The notes beneath the pieces are model-generated. The model was not told the DNA's origin. It searched no databases and saw nothing but the letters and a program-made list of their open reading frames with translations. Source: Fallopia convolvulus (taxonomy: Eukaryota; Streptophyta; Magnoliopsida; Caryophyllales; Polygonaceae). From it: a stretch of 64,000 bases of DNA. The stretch spans positions 36,622,823 to 36,686,822 of the forward strand of contig OZ024721.1 of the NCBI GenBank assembly GCA_964016875.1, given 5' to 3'. Position 1 is the stretch's first letter, and each line of letters begins with the position of its first letter. The translations under genes were made by a program, and so were the position numbers. Of this stretch, positions 11,092 to 22,044 are shown piece after piece.

Positions 11092-12401
11092 GAAAGTGCA
11101 TGTTTGTTGGGTCGTCTACCTTTGTGTACAAGGTTACATGTGTAATGTTGATAAAACAATAGTTCTATATTGTACCAATAGCACATTTGATACGTTATCA
11201 TTATCCTTGTTGTTTAAGAATACTTACTACGTAAACTTAAGAATACCAAGAATTGCACACTGCATAAATAACGTATTGCACACTTACGCGAAATGCACTC
11301 ATACAAAAAATCGCAATTAGGGAAAATATCAATTTTCACCAATAACTAAAGGTTCTTCCAATGGATTGCATAGTGTTGGTTTTGTGAGATTCAAAGTTGT
11401 AGTTTATATGTGTTGAGATTATCTCAAACAAATAAATGACCAGCAATTCCCAGATATAAGGAAGACATCATGACATGATTGCATTTTCATTATGACAGGA
11501 AATGTAATATATCATCTATGTATGTATGTCTTCCATCAAAATAACCGAATGCACAATGTCGCAAAATGGGAAGGACCCTTTTAAAATTTATTAATTAAAC
11601 ACTAGAAATTATGTACAATACTCCATCCGTCTAACATAAATAATTCAAAGTGGTTGTACTTACAAGTTACAAATAATAAGTTATTTAGGATTTTTATGGA
11701 CCAAAAAAAATAAAAAATGAATGTAATGATGATTATAGGGTAATAGGCTTATAGTATTACACTATTACAGCTAGAAGTGGGTAATGTCAAATCAAAAGTA
11801 TTTGTCCCAATTTTTTTTGATAAACACTATTAAGCCCTGTTTTGGAGGGAAATGAAAGAGTGCTTGGCGGGAAAAATTTTTCGACAATTAACCAATTGAA
11901 CTCCAATTAAGGCACACTCTCGAAAATAACGTATTGCAGACTTGCGCTACTTCCACATTGACAGAATTTTTCTTTGCGTATGACAGGGTATATAAATATA
12001 ATATTACATTATTTAGATTCATTCACATTCCAATTTTCATTGAAAATTATGATAGAAATTATGTAATTACATCTTGACACTAGTTTTAGGAAAATAGTAA
12101 TTAAACTCAAAATCTTAAACTTTTTCTCAATCTTATCACTCACCACCTTTTTGGACCAATGAATGAATACTTTTAGTCAATAAAAGCACATTCCAATAAG
12201 CATTCTCATTACTCTCTCCTAATCAATTGCCTAGAAAACTTAAAACGACACTTAAAGTGGGTAAAAAATAAAGTGTAAAAAAGACACTTATATTGAAACC
12301 GAGGGACTGTACCATTACTGAGGAAGTTCGCACACTTTTAACTGTTTAAGAACCCCCGTTCCCTTTGATATGATTTTAGAATTCAGAACCACCACTAAAT
12401 T
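11092..12401. other. Intergenic, with repeats and relic of a third F-box 3' flank
   Basis: I see no gene. 11220-11560 contains 'attgcacact...aataacg...cgaaatgcac' and 'gagattatctcaaacaaat.aatgaccagc', related to the tandem repeats at 18.6-19.1 kb. 12330-12400 matches the 3' flank of F-box gene 1 (9391-9463, 15090-15165), and the match resumes at 12640 after the MITE. A further gene-1 copy therefore once stood upstream and has been lost. Confidence 0.6.
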
Positions 12402-12639
12402 ATTTTATAACTCCACCTGAAATTTCTTTTGGTAGCACTGCGGTTTTGCCTTTTCCTTTTGGTGCACAGGAAAAAAACTTATTTCTCTTGGTTGTTGGTA
12501 CCCCTGAGGTTTTGGCTTATTCCGTTGACGCCCCTGTCCGGTTCAAATTAGCCAAGAGGAATAAGTTTTTTTCTTTGTGCACCTAAAGGAAAAGGCAAAA
12601 CCGTAGGGGCACCAAAAAAAATTTCCCAAATTATAAAAT
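12402..12639. mobile_element. MITE / foldback element with ~62-bp inverted arms
   Basis: The left arm (12430-12491, from 'tggtagcactgcgg' to 'ttctcttgg') is the near-perfect inverse of the right arm (12552-12614, from 'ccaagaggaataag' to 'ggggcacca'). About 60 bp lies between them. Weaker inverted sequence extends to 'attttataa' and 'ttataaaat' at the ends. It interrupts the F-box 3' flank relic, whose sequence resumes as 'attatgtattcttaaac', so the insertion is polymorphic relative to copies A and B. The target duplication is short and ambiguous in AT-rich DNA ('aatt' or 'aattat'). A relative lies at about 40.70-40.79 kb. Confidence 0.8.
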
Positions 12640-13006
12640 AATTATGTATTCTTAAACATAAAACTTACCACTTTTTTAAAGGAATTTTATCTTATTCTAT
12701 ATTAAAAATAAAAACTGGGCCAAGTCATTTTATAAACTCGAAACGTAAGCCATTATATAAACAAAATGAAGGCGGGGCTCCTTTTTTTGGTATACATATA
12801 TTGTAGACCACAAGCCATTTTAACAAATCAAACGTCCTGTCCACCTTTTCCTCTCAAACAAAATCAAACTTCCGGTCACCTCTAACTTCTTTGAATACTG
12901 AAGAGTCTCTGAATACTTGGTCCTTGTTCAGTCCCCAAAAACCTAGTGAGTTTCGTTCATGGCTTCCTCCTCAACGCACCCTACTTATTGCGATTGCGAT
13001 GAGTGA

Positions 13007-13306
13007 GAACGCGGATTTGACCACCAACAAGAAGGTTATCACAGGCTCACTCGCGCATACAATGCTCTCCGACGTCGTTTTCAGTCCTTTTACACGGCGA
13101 CCCACACAACAGATCTTAAACTGAAGGGGGTGGAGGCGGAAGAGGCGAAGTTGAAGGATTATTACACGCAGTTAGGTTGTTTGCAAGTCCTTGATGAGTA
13201 CAAATTGGGAGTTGATGAAGAGAAGGCTTCTCTGGACAAGGACTATCCATCCCCTCCTGACTTGCATGCTCTTCTCATAAAAGAGTACAAACTCCCTAAC
13301 CCTTAA
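13007..13306 (+). CDS. Small unknown protein, C-terminal part; start unclear
   Basis: I do not recognise this family. An open frame of 99 codons runs from just after a TGA (13004-13006) to TAA 13306. It encodes a charged, helix-rich sequence with 'YHRLTRAYNALRRRF' and 'VEAEEAKLKDYYTQLG', ending 'LLIKEYKLPNP'. There is no ATG in this frame near the start. An ATG at 12999 lies in another frame and its N-terminus (MSENADLTTN) would need a frameshift or a splice to join. The conserved tail in copy A (7537-7655) suggests a real ancestral gene. It may now be a pseudogene. Confidence 0.45.
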   Translation, partial: ERGFDHQQEGYHRLTRAYNALRRRFQSFYTATHTTDLKLKGVEAEEAKLKDYYTQLGCLQVLDEYKLGVDEEKASLDKDYPSPPDLHALLIKEYKLPNP

Positions 13307-13936
13307 TTTGCATGTTTTTCGGTTCAATTAGAAGTTTGTGTTGTTGGGCATCTTTGATTGCATGTTTCTTTGTATTGGGAGGTGGGTTATTTTGTTTTGG
13401 TGAGGTGGTTCATTTCTAACAATTGAAGTTTAAATATCAAGAAGATGACGGAAAAGTAGTATCGAATCCGGGTCAATTTCGATACTTTTGATAGTCTGGT
13501 CAAAATCGGAATTTTTTGGTTTTTTTTAGCTCATGGTAAAAAATTTCCTTAGAAATAGTGGGGAAGTACAAACCACAGATGTCTAAATCGCCAAAATTTA
13601 AAAAATACATCTCAAGGACTTGCCTAAGCACTTCCAAATACCCTGCTTAACTTGACCAGACTCATCTCCACATGGTTATAACCAGCACTCATGTTAAGGG
13701 GGCTTTCCCAGCAAAATGAAGGCCTTTCATATTTGTTTTGGAGCTTTTTTTTAGCATCTTTTGGAGCATTAGTTACAACTATAGTTAACTGATGTTTTTC
13801 AAATGTTCTGAATTTACGGACAATTGAACTGATTTCTCTCATAGTTATTCATTGTTATATTGTTGAATTTATAAAATAACTGATCTCCCATAGGTGGTGC
13901 ACGACGTCAACAATTCAGACAAATTCTGCTCAGCAC

Positions 13937-15022
13937 CTATCGGACGACATTAGAAACAAAATACTACTCTTGTTGTCGCTCGAGGATTTACTCCGTTGCC
14001 AGCTCGTATGCGTCGAGTGGATGGCCTTGATAAGGAGTAGCGAATTTCTGCAACGACACGTACGCAGCTCAAAGGCAAATCCTGGAAGACGGATGCTGAT
14101 GACGGTCTAGGGCCACAACTGTGATTGTGTGACGTTAGATGAAACTACCTTTGCCGAAACTTCCTGCTCACTTCGGCAACTAGGGGAGATCGGTTCAATT
14201 GTAGACATGTGGTGCATCATCTCTTATATTGACGGGTTGTTCCTGCTGACACGGGGAACGGACAAGGAGGATTTTGCCCCGTTACAGCTCTGGAACCTCG
14301 CACTCAGAAAGAAGCAGCTATTGCCAGATGTTCCGTATGGGTTTCCACCAATACCTAAGTTTGGGTGTTTTAGCCTTCCTATTGGCCTGGGTTATGAGGC
14401 CGAAAGCGATGATTATATGGTGGTCGTGTTAATCTTTCATCGTTTCCGGTTGGATCGTGTCGCTGTGTTCAACGTCAAGAGATTTGCATGGACGCTGAAT
14501 AACCCGAACATGCTACTTCGCTGGGAACCAAACTTATGGTCTGAAGAGGGCTGCTATTTCAAAGGGGCGCTGTATTTCTTGCACGAAGTCAATTCTGGTG
14601 ATTTATCCACGTGCAGCATGGTTTCGTACACATTGTCCACGGGGGTGATGACGATGATATCTTTGCCGGCATAAGTTGGCATTCATCTTGGGTCCTTGGG
14701 CAAGGTTGTAGTTATCGACAATGGGTCGACGTTGGCGGTTACTAATTGCTTGTATGAATTGTGGGTTATGAGAGAGTCGGACGGGAATGTGGATTGGGTA
14801 AGGAAATACACCTTTCACTTCCCATGGGCTCGTGCCATACATTTCATGCCCAACAATCATCTATTGATACACCCACTCGAACCCCTTCAAATTGATCTAG
14901 ATCCGGAGCTACTCGTATATCGCCTTGGCGTCATGTTCACTTGTACAACGGTAGAGAGGCCACATCTGAGGAACACAATTCACTACATATCTGAGTACGT
15001 ACCAAGTCTGTTGCTGCTTTAG
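13937..15022 (+). pseudogene. F-box/FBA gene 1, copy B, two nonsense codons
   Basis: The F-box is in frame here ('LSDDIRNKILLLLSLEDLLRCQ'), unlike copy A. The frame runs to TAG 15022 ('YVPSLLLL') but has TAG at about 14108-14110, where copy A has CAA, and TAA at 14672-14674, which is shared with copy A. No ATG is seen close upstream in frame. A 'tcccatag' before 13895 looks like a splice acceptor, so the first exon may be upstream. The FBA region includes 'LQLWNLALRKKQLLPDVPYG' and 'RVAVFNVKRFAWTL'. It is an SCF substrate-receptor type gene, now inactive unless read through. Confidence 0.8.
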
Positions 15023-15631
15023 TGGATTGATGTTTTCCTTGCAATTATGTTGTTGGATTTTGGTAGTGAATTGCACACTCTACTGATACAGATTGCACAC
15101 TTCTAACTGTTTCAGAACCCCCATTCCCTATGATATGATTTTATATATAATTCACAACCACCACTAAAATGATAATTATGTATAATAAAAAAAAATAAAT
15201 GGGCCAAGTTGTTTTTAGGGAATGGATCTTATTTTATACTCCCTTTTATGTCCTTTTCATCTGCCGCTAGGCTTACTACCTCCTTAGTTCTACGTATTTA
15301 AATTAAATGACCTTTATCAAAAAATTAAATGACAGTTATTAGTTGAACTGATTAATTAAGTAATTCACCGTATTTAGAAGTTGAAAACAAAACAATAAAA
15401 CCGTCTTAATTTTTTTGGTACAACCACAAAACCGTCATTAAGGAACGGTTACTTTCATCCTAATAATCCGAAAAACCGCGTGTAACATCAACTCCCTTAG
15501 TTCCCAACGTGTTCTATAAATTATAGGCCCTTCGTATCGTTTCTCTCCTTACTAATCTCTTATTCTCTGTAAAGCAAAAACAAAAAATTCCTCAACAGAT
15601 CTCCATATATCATCTTGTTCGCTCAGCAATC

Positions 15632-16726
15632 ATGTCCCAGAGGTCCGACCAAACACGTCCCCAAACTTACTTCCCAAATGAGATTCGAGACGAGATATTA
15701 CTCGACATGTCGGTTGAGGATCTTGTACGATCTCAAATTGTATGCACTGAGTGGATGGCCGTAATCAAGAGTAGTAAGTTTGTACAACTTCATCTAAGAA
15801 GGTCAGAATCAACTCATCACCGACACGTGCTTATGACGGTACAAGGTCCCGTCCAGGATTGTGTGAGTCGACAAGAAACGACATTGAACCCAACTTCCGG
15901 TTCACTCCTTGCACTTGGTGATCCAGATGTTATGGAATCGTCGTTCATAATCTCTTAAATGGATGGCGTGTTTCTCTTGAGACGGGGTACGTACAGGGAG
16001 GAATTCGCACCATTACATCTATGGAATCCCGCCCTCGACAAATTCCGCACATAGCCGGATGTACCCGGGTGTAACGACGACCCATTTGTACGGGCAGAAG
16101 TTGCCGACCTTGGGATCGGATACGACTCAGAGAACGACGATTACAAGATCGTTAGATTCATTTTCTGCAAGTATACGCTGCATTATGTGGCTGTTTTTAG
16201 CGTGAAGACCTTTGCATGGACGGTGCAGCCAGTCTCTCGACACGATATCGACTGGAATCAATGTATGTGGTATATCAATCCATGCTTCTTCAAGGGGGCG
16301 CTATACTTCGTGTGCTATAATTACTTTGATGGTGTAACAACCTGGAAGTTGGCTTCGTTCGAGGTGTCAACAAGAATTATCAACACAACGGATCTGCCAC
16401 AAGAGTTGAACGAGTCAATGGGTTGGATGAGAAGATCTATAGTAATTGACGATGGCTCCACGTTGGCTATCTCAGATTTCATGAATTCCATGTGGGTTTT
16501 GAACGAGTCAAGCGGGGGATGGATCAAGAAATACACTTTTGATCTCCCAGGTGCACGGGCTGTACACGTCAAGCGAAACAATGACGTAGTAATACACCCA
16601 ATCGGTGGGGATCCGTACTTGATCGTTTATAACCTTGATTCCAAAATCTGTAAGTCATTTAGGTGGCTAGACGTGGATTACATTCATCACATTTGTGAAT
16701 ACGTTCCAAGTTTGTTGCTTCTTTAG
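15632..16726 (+). pseudogene. F-box/FBA gene 2, copy B, two nonsense codons
   Basis: It starts MSQRSDQTRPQTYFPNEIRD with the full F-box. The single frame 15632-16726 contains TAA at 15956-15958 (TGT in copy A) and TAG at 16052-16054 (TTG in copy A), and ends 'YVPSLLLL'. These stops differ from the three in copy A, so the two copies were silenced independently. The upstream flank has a CT-rich leader and TATA-like 'gttctataaattata' at about 15512. In the event of readthrough the product would be about 364 residues, a normal length for this family. Confidence 0.8.
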
Positions 16727-17698
16727 GAAAGTGCATGTCGATGGGTCATCTAGCTTTGTGTACAAGGTTACATGCATGTGTAATGTTGATAAAACAATAA
16801 TTCTATATTGTACTAATAGCACATTTAATACGTTATCATTATCCTTGTTGTTTAAGAATACTTACTACGTAAACTTAAGAATACCAAAAATGGAGAATTG
16901 CACACTGCAAAAATAACGTATTGCACACTTACGAGAAATGCACTCATACAAAAAATCGCAATTAGGGAAAATATCAATTTTCACCAAAAACTTGAGGTTC
17001 TTCCAATGGATTGCATAGTGTTGGTTTTGTGAGATTCAAAGTTGTAGTTTATATGTGTTGAGATTATCTCAAACAAATACATGACCAGCAATTCGCAGAT
17101 ATAAGGAAGACATCATGACAGGATTGAATTTTCATTATGACAGGAAATGTAATATATCATCTATGTATGTATGTCTTCCATCAAAATAACCGAATGCACA
17201 ATGTCGCAAAATGGGAAGGACCCTTTTAAAATTTAATAATTAAACGCTAGAAATTATGTACAAGACGTCTACCATAAACAATTCAAAGTGGTTGTAGTTA
17301 CAAGTTACAAATAAACAAGTTATTTAGGATTTTTATAGACCAAAAAAATAAAAAATGAATGTAATGATGATTATAAGGTATAGGCTTATAGTATTACACT
17401 ATTACGGCTAGAAGTGGGTAATGTCAAATCAAAAGTACTTGTCCCAAATTTTTTTGACAAACGCTATTAAGCCATGTTTTGGAGGGAAATGAAAGAGTGC
17501 TTGGCGGGAAAAATTTCCTCTTCGGTTAACCTACTGAACTCCAACGTCCCTTTTTTTGGTGGAGAACTCCAACGTCCCTATAAGTAAGTTGTTGCTCCTA
17601 AGTCCTGATGTATATTTGTTCTCACTCGATCAACAAGAAAATTTACAATAATTCTCTACACAAACACAAAATCCTTCAACATCTTCAACCCTTTTCCA

Positions 17699-18339
17699 AT
17701 GGCTTACAACACAAACAACCACAGCCCCCAACTCGCTCGGGTTTTGGTGGACATACGCATGTTCATCCGCAACTTCACGCGGCGGAGCTCGGAAGGAGGC
17801 AAATGCTTGGAGGCTTGCCTCAACGCGGTGCGCCACACTCCATCCTTCACTAGGATAGTCGAGGAGGAAAGAAACCATGAAATCATGCTGCATGATCCGG
17901 CACTAAGGATGGCAGTCCACTCGGGGAAGCGCGTCTTGGCGCTCCCTGTCGCGGACATGTCCATTGTTCGTGTCGATGAGGACGCGCCACGTCCGGAGCC
18001 AGTCCTCATAGTGAACCAGGCGCTTGTGGTGCACTGGGCCTTGATGGAGGTCTGTATGGTTCTTCGATGGCTGCTGAAAAATCCGGCCGTAGGAAGGAGT
18101 CGCTTGGTGATACCCTCACTGACTGCGACTGGATGGAGAGTTTTGAGCGACTCTTCAGGGAGGAGCTCCGCATTATTGAAATTCGGGCAGAGATTGATGA
18201 CATCCATCGACGTCTCATGAACGACAGAGGGAAATTCGGGCCAGCTTCGACTTCGACCGCACCTCAGGGTGTGCTTATGCTGCCTGGGTACGCTAGGGCA
18301 GAGTACCAAAGGATGGCCAAGAGTTCGAAGCGTACCTAA
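17699..18339 (+). CDS. Unknown small plant protein, probably frameshifted
   Basis: I do not recognise the family. An A-rich leader (17630-17698) precedes ATG 17699 in good plant context (ccaATGGct), with 'ccctataagta' at 17575 as a possible TATA. The first frame encodes 'LARVLVDIRMFIRNFTRRSSEG', 'KCLEACLNAVRHTPSFTRIVEEE' and 'VADMSIVRVDEDAPRPEPVL'. Between 17980 and 18067 the plausible protein switches to the next frame, which ends 'AEYQRMAKSSKRT' at 18339 with 'ESFERLFREELRIIEIRAE'. Either one base is missing or the gene is decayed. The reverse strand is also open here but lacks a leader or start context. Confidence 0.5.
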
Positions 18340-18352
18340 TATTGCATGCATT

Positions 18353-18472
18353 TGTTTGCTAGTACGCCTCTTCTGTGTTTAATGTTTGCTCGTAGGCCTC
18401 TTCTATGTTTAATGTTTGCTAGTATGTGTCTTGTATGTTTAATGTTTGCTAGTATGTCTCTTCTATGTTTAA
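18353..18472. repeat. Minisatellite, 30 bp x 4
   Basis: Four head-to-tail 30-bp units start with 'tgtttgct' and end with 'gtttaa' (18353, 18383, 18413, 18443), differing at a few positions. They lie just after the stop codon of the unknown gene, so probably in its 3' UTR. Confidence 0.9.
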
Positions 18473-18586
18473 TGTTTTAAGTCCTTTAATTTCCATTTGT
18501 CTGCTAGTTTGTTGTCCATCTGGTGTATTTTGGTTAGCCACGTATGAATGAATATATGTTTGCAAAACCATCATGTGTGCGTTTGA

Positions 18587-19092
18587 AAGCTTTAGTTATT
18601 TTGTGTTGAGATCGATCTTCCAAAACAAACATATGACCAACGATTCACTAATGCTCACTTTCACAAATAACGAATTGCACACTTGCACAAAATCCACTAT
18701 TACCCAAATCGAGCAAATGCACAACATATTTCAACTTCGAATGAGAACTACAAGTCCTTCAAACGATCCTATTCTCTGGGTTTTGTTTGTGTTAAAGCCT
18801 TAGTTATTCTGTGTTTAGATCATCTAAAACAAACACATGACCAGCGATGCACTAATGCACACGATTGCACACTTTCGCAAAGAACGAATTGCACACTTGC
18901 GCGAAATCCACTATTACTCAAATCGAGCAAATGCACAATATATATCAACTGCAAATGAGAACTACAAAGTCCTTCAAACGGATCCTATTCTCTGTGTTTT
19001 GTTTGTTTTAAAGCCTCACTTATTCTGTGTTTAGATCATCTAAAACAAACACATGACTAGCGCTTCACAATAACGAAGTTCACATGATTGGA
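18587..19092. repeat. Tandem repeat of ~210 bp, 2.4 copies
   Basis: Units begin at about 18587, 18795 and 19011 (the last partial). Each contains 'agttattctgtgtttagatcatct', 'aaacaaacacatgaccagc', 'acgaattgcacacttgc' and 'tccttcaaacg.atcctattctctg' (motifs abbreviated). Related sequence occurs in the 3' flanks of both F-box gene 2 copies (about 11230-11520 and 16880-17150). Confidence 0.75.
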
Positions 19093-19891
19093 TTTAAAAT
19101 CAAGTATGACAGGATAGGTAATGAAATACCTCTGTTGCGCAATCTAAGACACTTTTGAGTTTTGGGCAACAATTGATTTTTCATAATATAAGTCATTTTT
19201 TTAATTATGTAGGTTAAACTTTGGAAAATATCACAATATTTAAGTTATTTGCCTAAACAAAACTAGTTAAAGAATTTTTTTATAAGGAAAGGAATTAGAG
19301 TGGTCAGTAGTAGACTAATGACAGCGCTAGAGCATCCTGACGGATGTGGGTACAAAGTCCCAAATGAACTGGAAGTGGAACAGAGCCCACTTGAAACTTC
19401 TCAATAACGCGGTTTCTAACGATTCCTGTCTCCAAAACTTTCAATAACGCTGTTATATATAAATATGTGATTAATTAACTTAAAACAACCCACAAATTAA
19501 TTTAATTTAAAATAATTCAAACATATACAAAATTAGTATCTATATGTAGGTAAAAAAAGTTATGATTTTTTGGTATAATTATTTTTTATTTTTTAATCAA
19601 AACAAGGTTAAAATGACTAAGTACAAAAAATCAACATAACAAATAAATACCTAAAATTAACTAGTACTTTATTAAACCCAAATCCCCATCTCTGTAAACC
19701 CGCCAATGGCCAATTGTCCATAATCTTCTTCGAGAAGATTCACTCATTTTTTTTCCATTTTTCCTTTATTTATGTTGCAAGAAAGCGTCTGTTCACCTCC
19801 TTCACTGAACTTGGAGTACTTTTCACTTCCGAAAGTCTGTTCACCTGCTTCGTCTGCTGAACTGGGGTTTATTGTTGATCGATCTTCAAAA
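19093..19891. other. Intergenic, nothing recognised
   Basis: AT-rich DNA. I see no gene or convincing repeat structure apart from a promoter-like CT-rich stretch just before the next F-box gene (19780-19890). Confidence 0.5.
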
Positions 19892-20958
19892 ATGTCCGAC
19901 TACTTTCCTCAACATGTCTTGCTTCTGGTGGCCACCCGTTTACAGTGAAATCAATCCTTCGATTTCGAACGGTTTGCCGGGAATGGAAGGAAGTAATCGA
20001 CTCCGATTACTTCATGCAAGAGCACCTATCTCTCAAAAATCCACGGTTCTGTGTTGAATATCAAAGACGGCATGTGGCAAAGTGGATCGATGTTAAACCC
20101 TACAGCATACCTCCGGAGAAGGAAAAGGTCCTTGAGCGGCAAACAAAGTCGTGTAGCATCTACTTCTGGGGCTGTGACAAGGGAGTCAGGTGCTATTTCA
20201 ATAAATCGTTGAACTTCTTTATTGTGGGGAATTTTGCAATGAAGAATAAGTTTTTCACTGTTCCAACGCAACCCTTAGGGGATTATACTTGGGATAAAAT
20301 GCTAATATGCTGTTGTTGCACTGGTTTCTGGGTCAACCCAAATGATGGTTGTCGTTTTAAGTTGATTGTACTCAATTTGTATATTACCGACAAGAAAGAG
20401 GATGGGCCGTTGGGTGTTCTTATCTCACAAGACAAAGGGGCCTATACAATCTTTAAACCGGAGAATATGAGGAGTTGGCTTCCCTCCGATATCCGTCCCG
20501 GTGTAGTGATAGGACGGGTTTGTTACTGGAAAGGGTCTTGCGCCGATGGGTCCCATGTTGTTTTGACATTTGACTTTGTTGAAGAATGTTTTGGCTTCAT
20601 TCCGATGCCGCCAGAGCCGGAGGACGAGGATTATTATACTAGGATTTGCAACTGGGAAGGAAAACTGTCGCTTGTTCGTTGGGGTGATGACAACTATCCT
20701 GAGACAGTTGGTGTATTGGGGTGGCTGAATGAGCCGTGGGTTGAAAGGATATGGTTTGATCTCTCCCCTGGACCAAGCCAAGTGTATGGGTTGATGGGTC
20801 CACAAAGCAGTCTTAAGGTTTTTGCACGGTCAAGTGGGTATCTGATGCTCTACGACTTCAAAACTGGAATCAGACAACGCTTCAAAAATGTGGCGCTAGG
20901 TACTATATTGGTGTTCGAGGATGTGGACAGCCTATATTTCCCTCCTGTTTCCCAGTGA
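19892..20958 (+). pseudogene. F-box protein gene with a one-base frameshift in the F-box
   Basis: ATG 19892 opens 'MSDYFPQHVLLLVATRL', the first helix of an F-box. The remainder, 'VKSILRFRTVCREWKEVIDSDYF', is in another frame from 19945. The distance of 53 nt is one base short, at 'ttacagtg' where a Pro codon (cca) would be expected. Downstream the frame is open for about 337 codons, with an FBA-like region ('GVVIGRVCYWKG', 'VVLTFDFVEECFGFIPMP', 'GKLSLVRWGDD', 'PWVERIWFDLSPG') to TGA 20958. Apart from this base it looks healthy, so a recent mutation or a sequence error are both possible. It is not closely similar to the four F-box copies upstream. Confidence 0.75.
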
Positions 20959-22044
20959 AGATTGAAGGTTATTCCATGTGCACTCCTTCTGCGGTAATTA
21001 GTATCTTTTTTATGGCAATTTGGGATATTTCTGTCTTATGGATTAGCTATGTGTAATTAGATGTTGGCACTGGAGATTGTGTTGTGATTAGCTAGATGAT
21101 TTCCTGCATGCTAAGTGATATATCCTGTCTTATGATTAGTAATGGGTGGTTGTCCCCACTGGTGATTTTTTTTGGGATAGAAGAATTCCAGTCATGCTAC
21201 ATGATATAATTTGTTGATTATCTATGGATAGTTTGTTGGCACTGGTGATATTTTGTGGTAAGAATAGCTAGAGGATCTCCATTGTACAAATATGTAACTC
21301 CTGTGATGCTATAAATTGTCTTAATGTTAAATTCCATATGCTGGGTTAACCATTTCTTTTTTTGTCATCTCAACTTCCTGGATATATCCTGTCATGGTAC
21401 TTTGATGTGAATTCCGGGTACCAGTTGTTATGATTAAACTTAGTTTTTAAGAAGTAGGTTTTAGTTTTAATAATCTCTCTAAGATAGTTTGTGTTATATG
21501 CAGAAGATAAGTTTTTGTTTTAAAGTCTAAGTTGCTGTCAATCCCGATATTAGTTAATTCTGTTAAGAAATGTGCAGCATGTATAGTAGTGTGTGTAAAA
21601 TAGTTTGGGTGTGTGTTTAAGTAAAAAAAACTAGCGCCTAAGTAGTTATTACAGTTAGTTAACTGGCGCCTATAGGTGGTTGTTTAAACTGTCATTAGGA
21701 GTAGTTAAATGGCAGTTTCAGGTTGTTGCTATATAGACTATAGTATAAATATGTGAAGTTATGCCAACAGAAAGATGGTTGTTTGGAAAACCCTAAACCT
21801 CAATACAAAGGAAAAGTTATTGGGAAATTCTTTGTGTGATTCAGTAGCTCAAAATCTGTCTCAAGTAAAGAGTGAAAACAGATGCTTGTTTTTCCACATC
21901 AGTGTGCATTCCTCAAATTAGCATAGAAGTGTTTTTGTCACTATGATTCATCCATCACGACATAACTAAAATTGTCAATTACACAAGACCGAACACATAT
22001 TGTTAAGCCCTAGTGAAACACACATTCACTGATGATGTATTCTA
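20959..22044. other. 3' flank and spacer, possible degenerate solo LTR
   Basis: 20959-21400 has loosely repeated phrases ('cctgtcttatg', 'cactggtgat') likely in the 3' UTR. 21561-21901 runs from TGTTAAG to CACATCA, with a TATA-like 'atagtataaatatg' at about 21740 and a leader-like sequence after it, as in a copia LTR. The flanks give no target-site duplication, so I hold this at low confidence. Confidence 0.35.

Larger units (their letters stand above)
7532..11880 (+). repeat. Duplicated gene block, copy A
   Basis: This aligns by eye with 13183-17516 almost throughout: a small-gene tail, F-box gene 1, an intergenic spacer, F-box gene 2 and its long 3' flank down to 'gcttggcgggaaaaattt'. The left edge of copy A is cut by the LTR ending at 7531. 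Copy A lacks a roughly 215-bp stretch present in copy B (about 13523-13738). It has its own rearranged short repeat at 7925-8040. Confidence 0.85.
13183..17516 (+). repeat. Duplicated gene block, copy B
   Basis: This is a direct copy of 7532-11880 in the same orientation, about 5.65 kb downstream. Copy B keeps the sequence upstream of the small-gene tail that copy A lost to element 1. It includes an extra stretch at about 13523-13738 absent from A. The match ends at 'gcttggcgggaaaaattt', after which the two flanks diverge. Confidence 0.85.

Noticed and set aside
17704..18351. 215-codon open frame on the minus strand
   Set aside because: It overlaps the plus-strand unknown gene, which has a plant-like leader and start context. 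The minus frame has no such support and its composition looks like an antisense shadow.
21561..21901. Definite copia solo LTR
   Set aside because: TG...CA ends and a TATA are present, but no target duplication is seen, so I keep it only as a possibility within the spacer entry.
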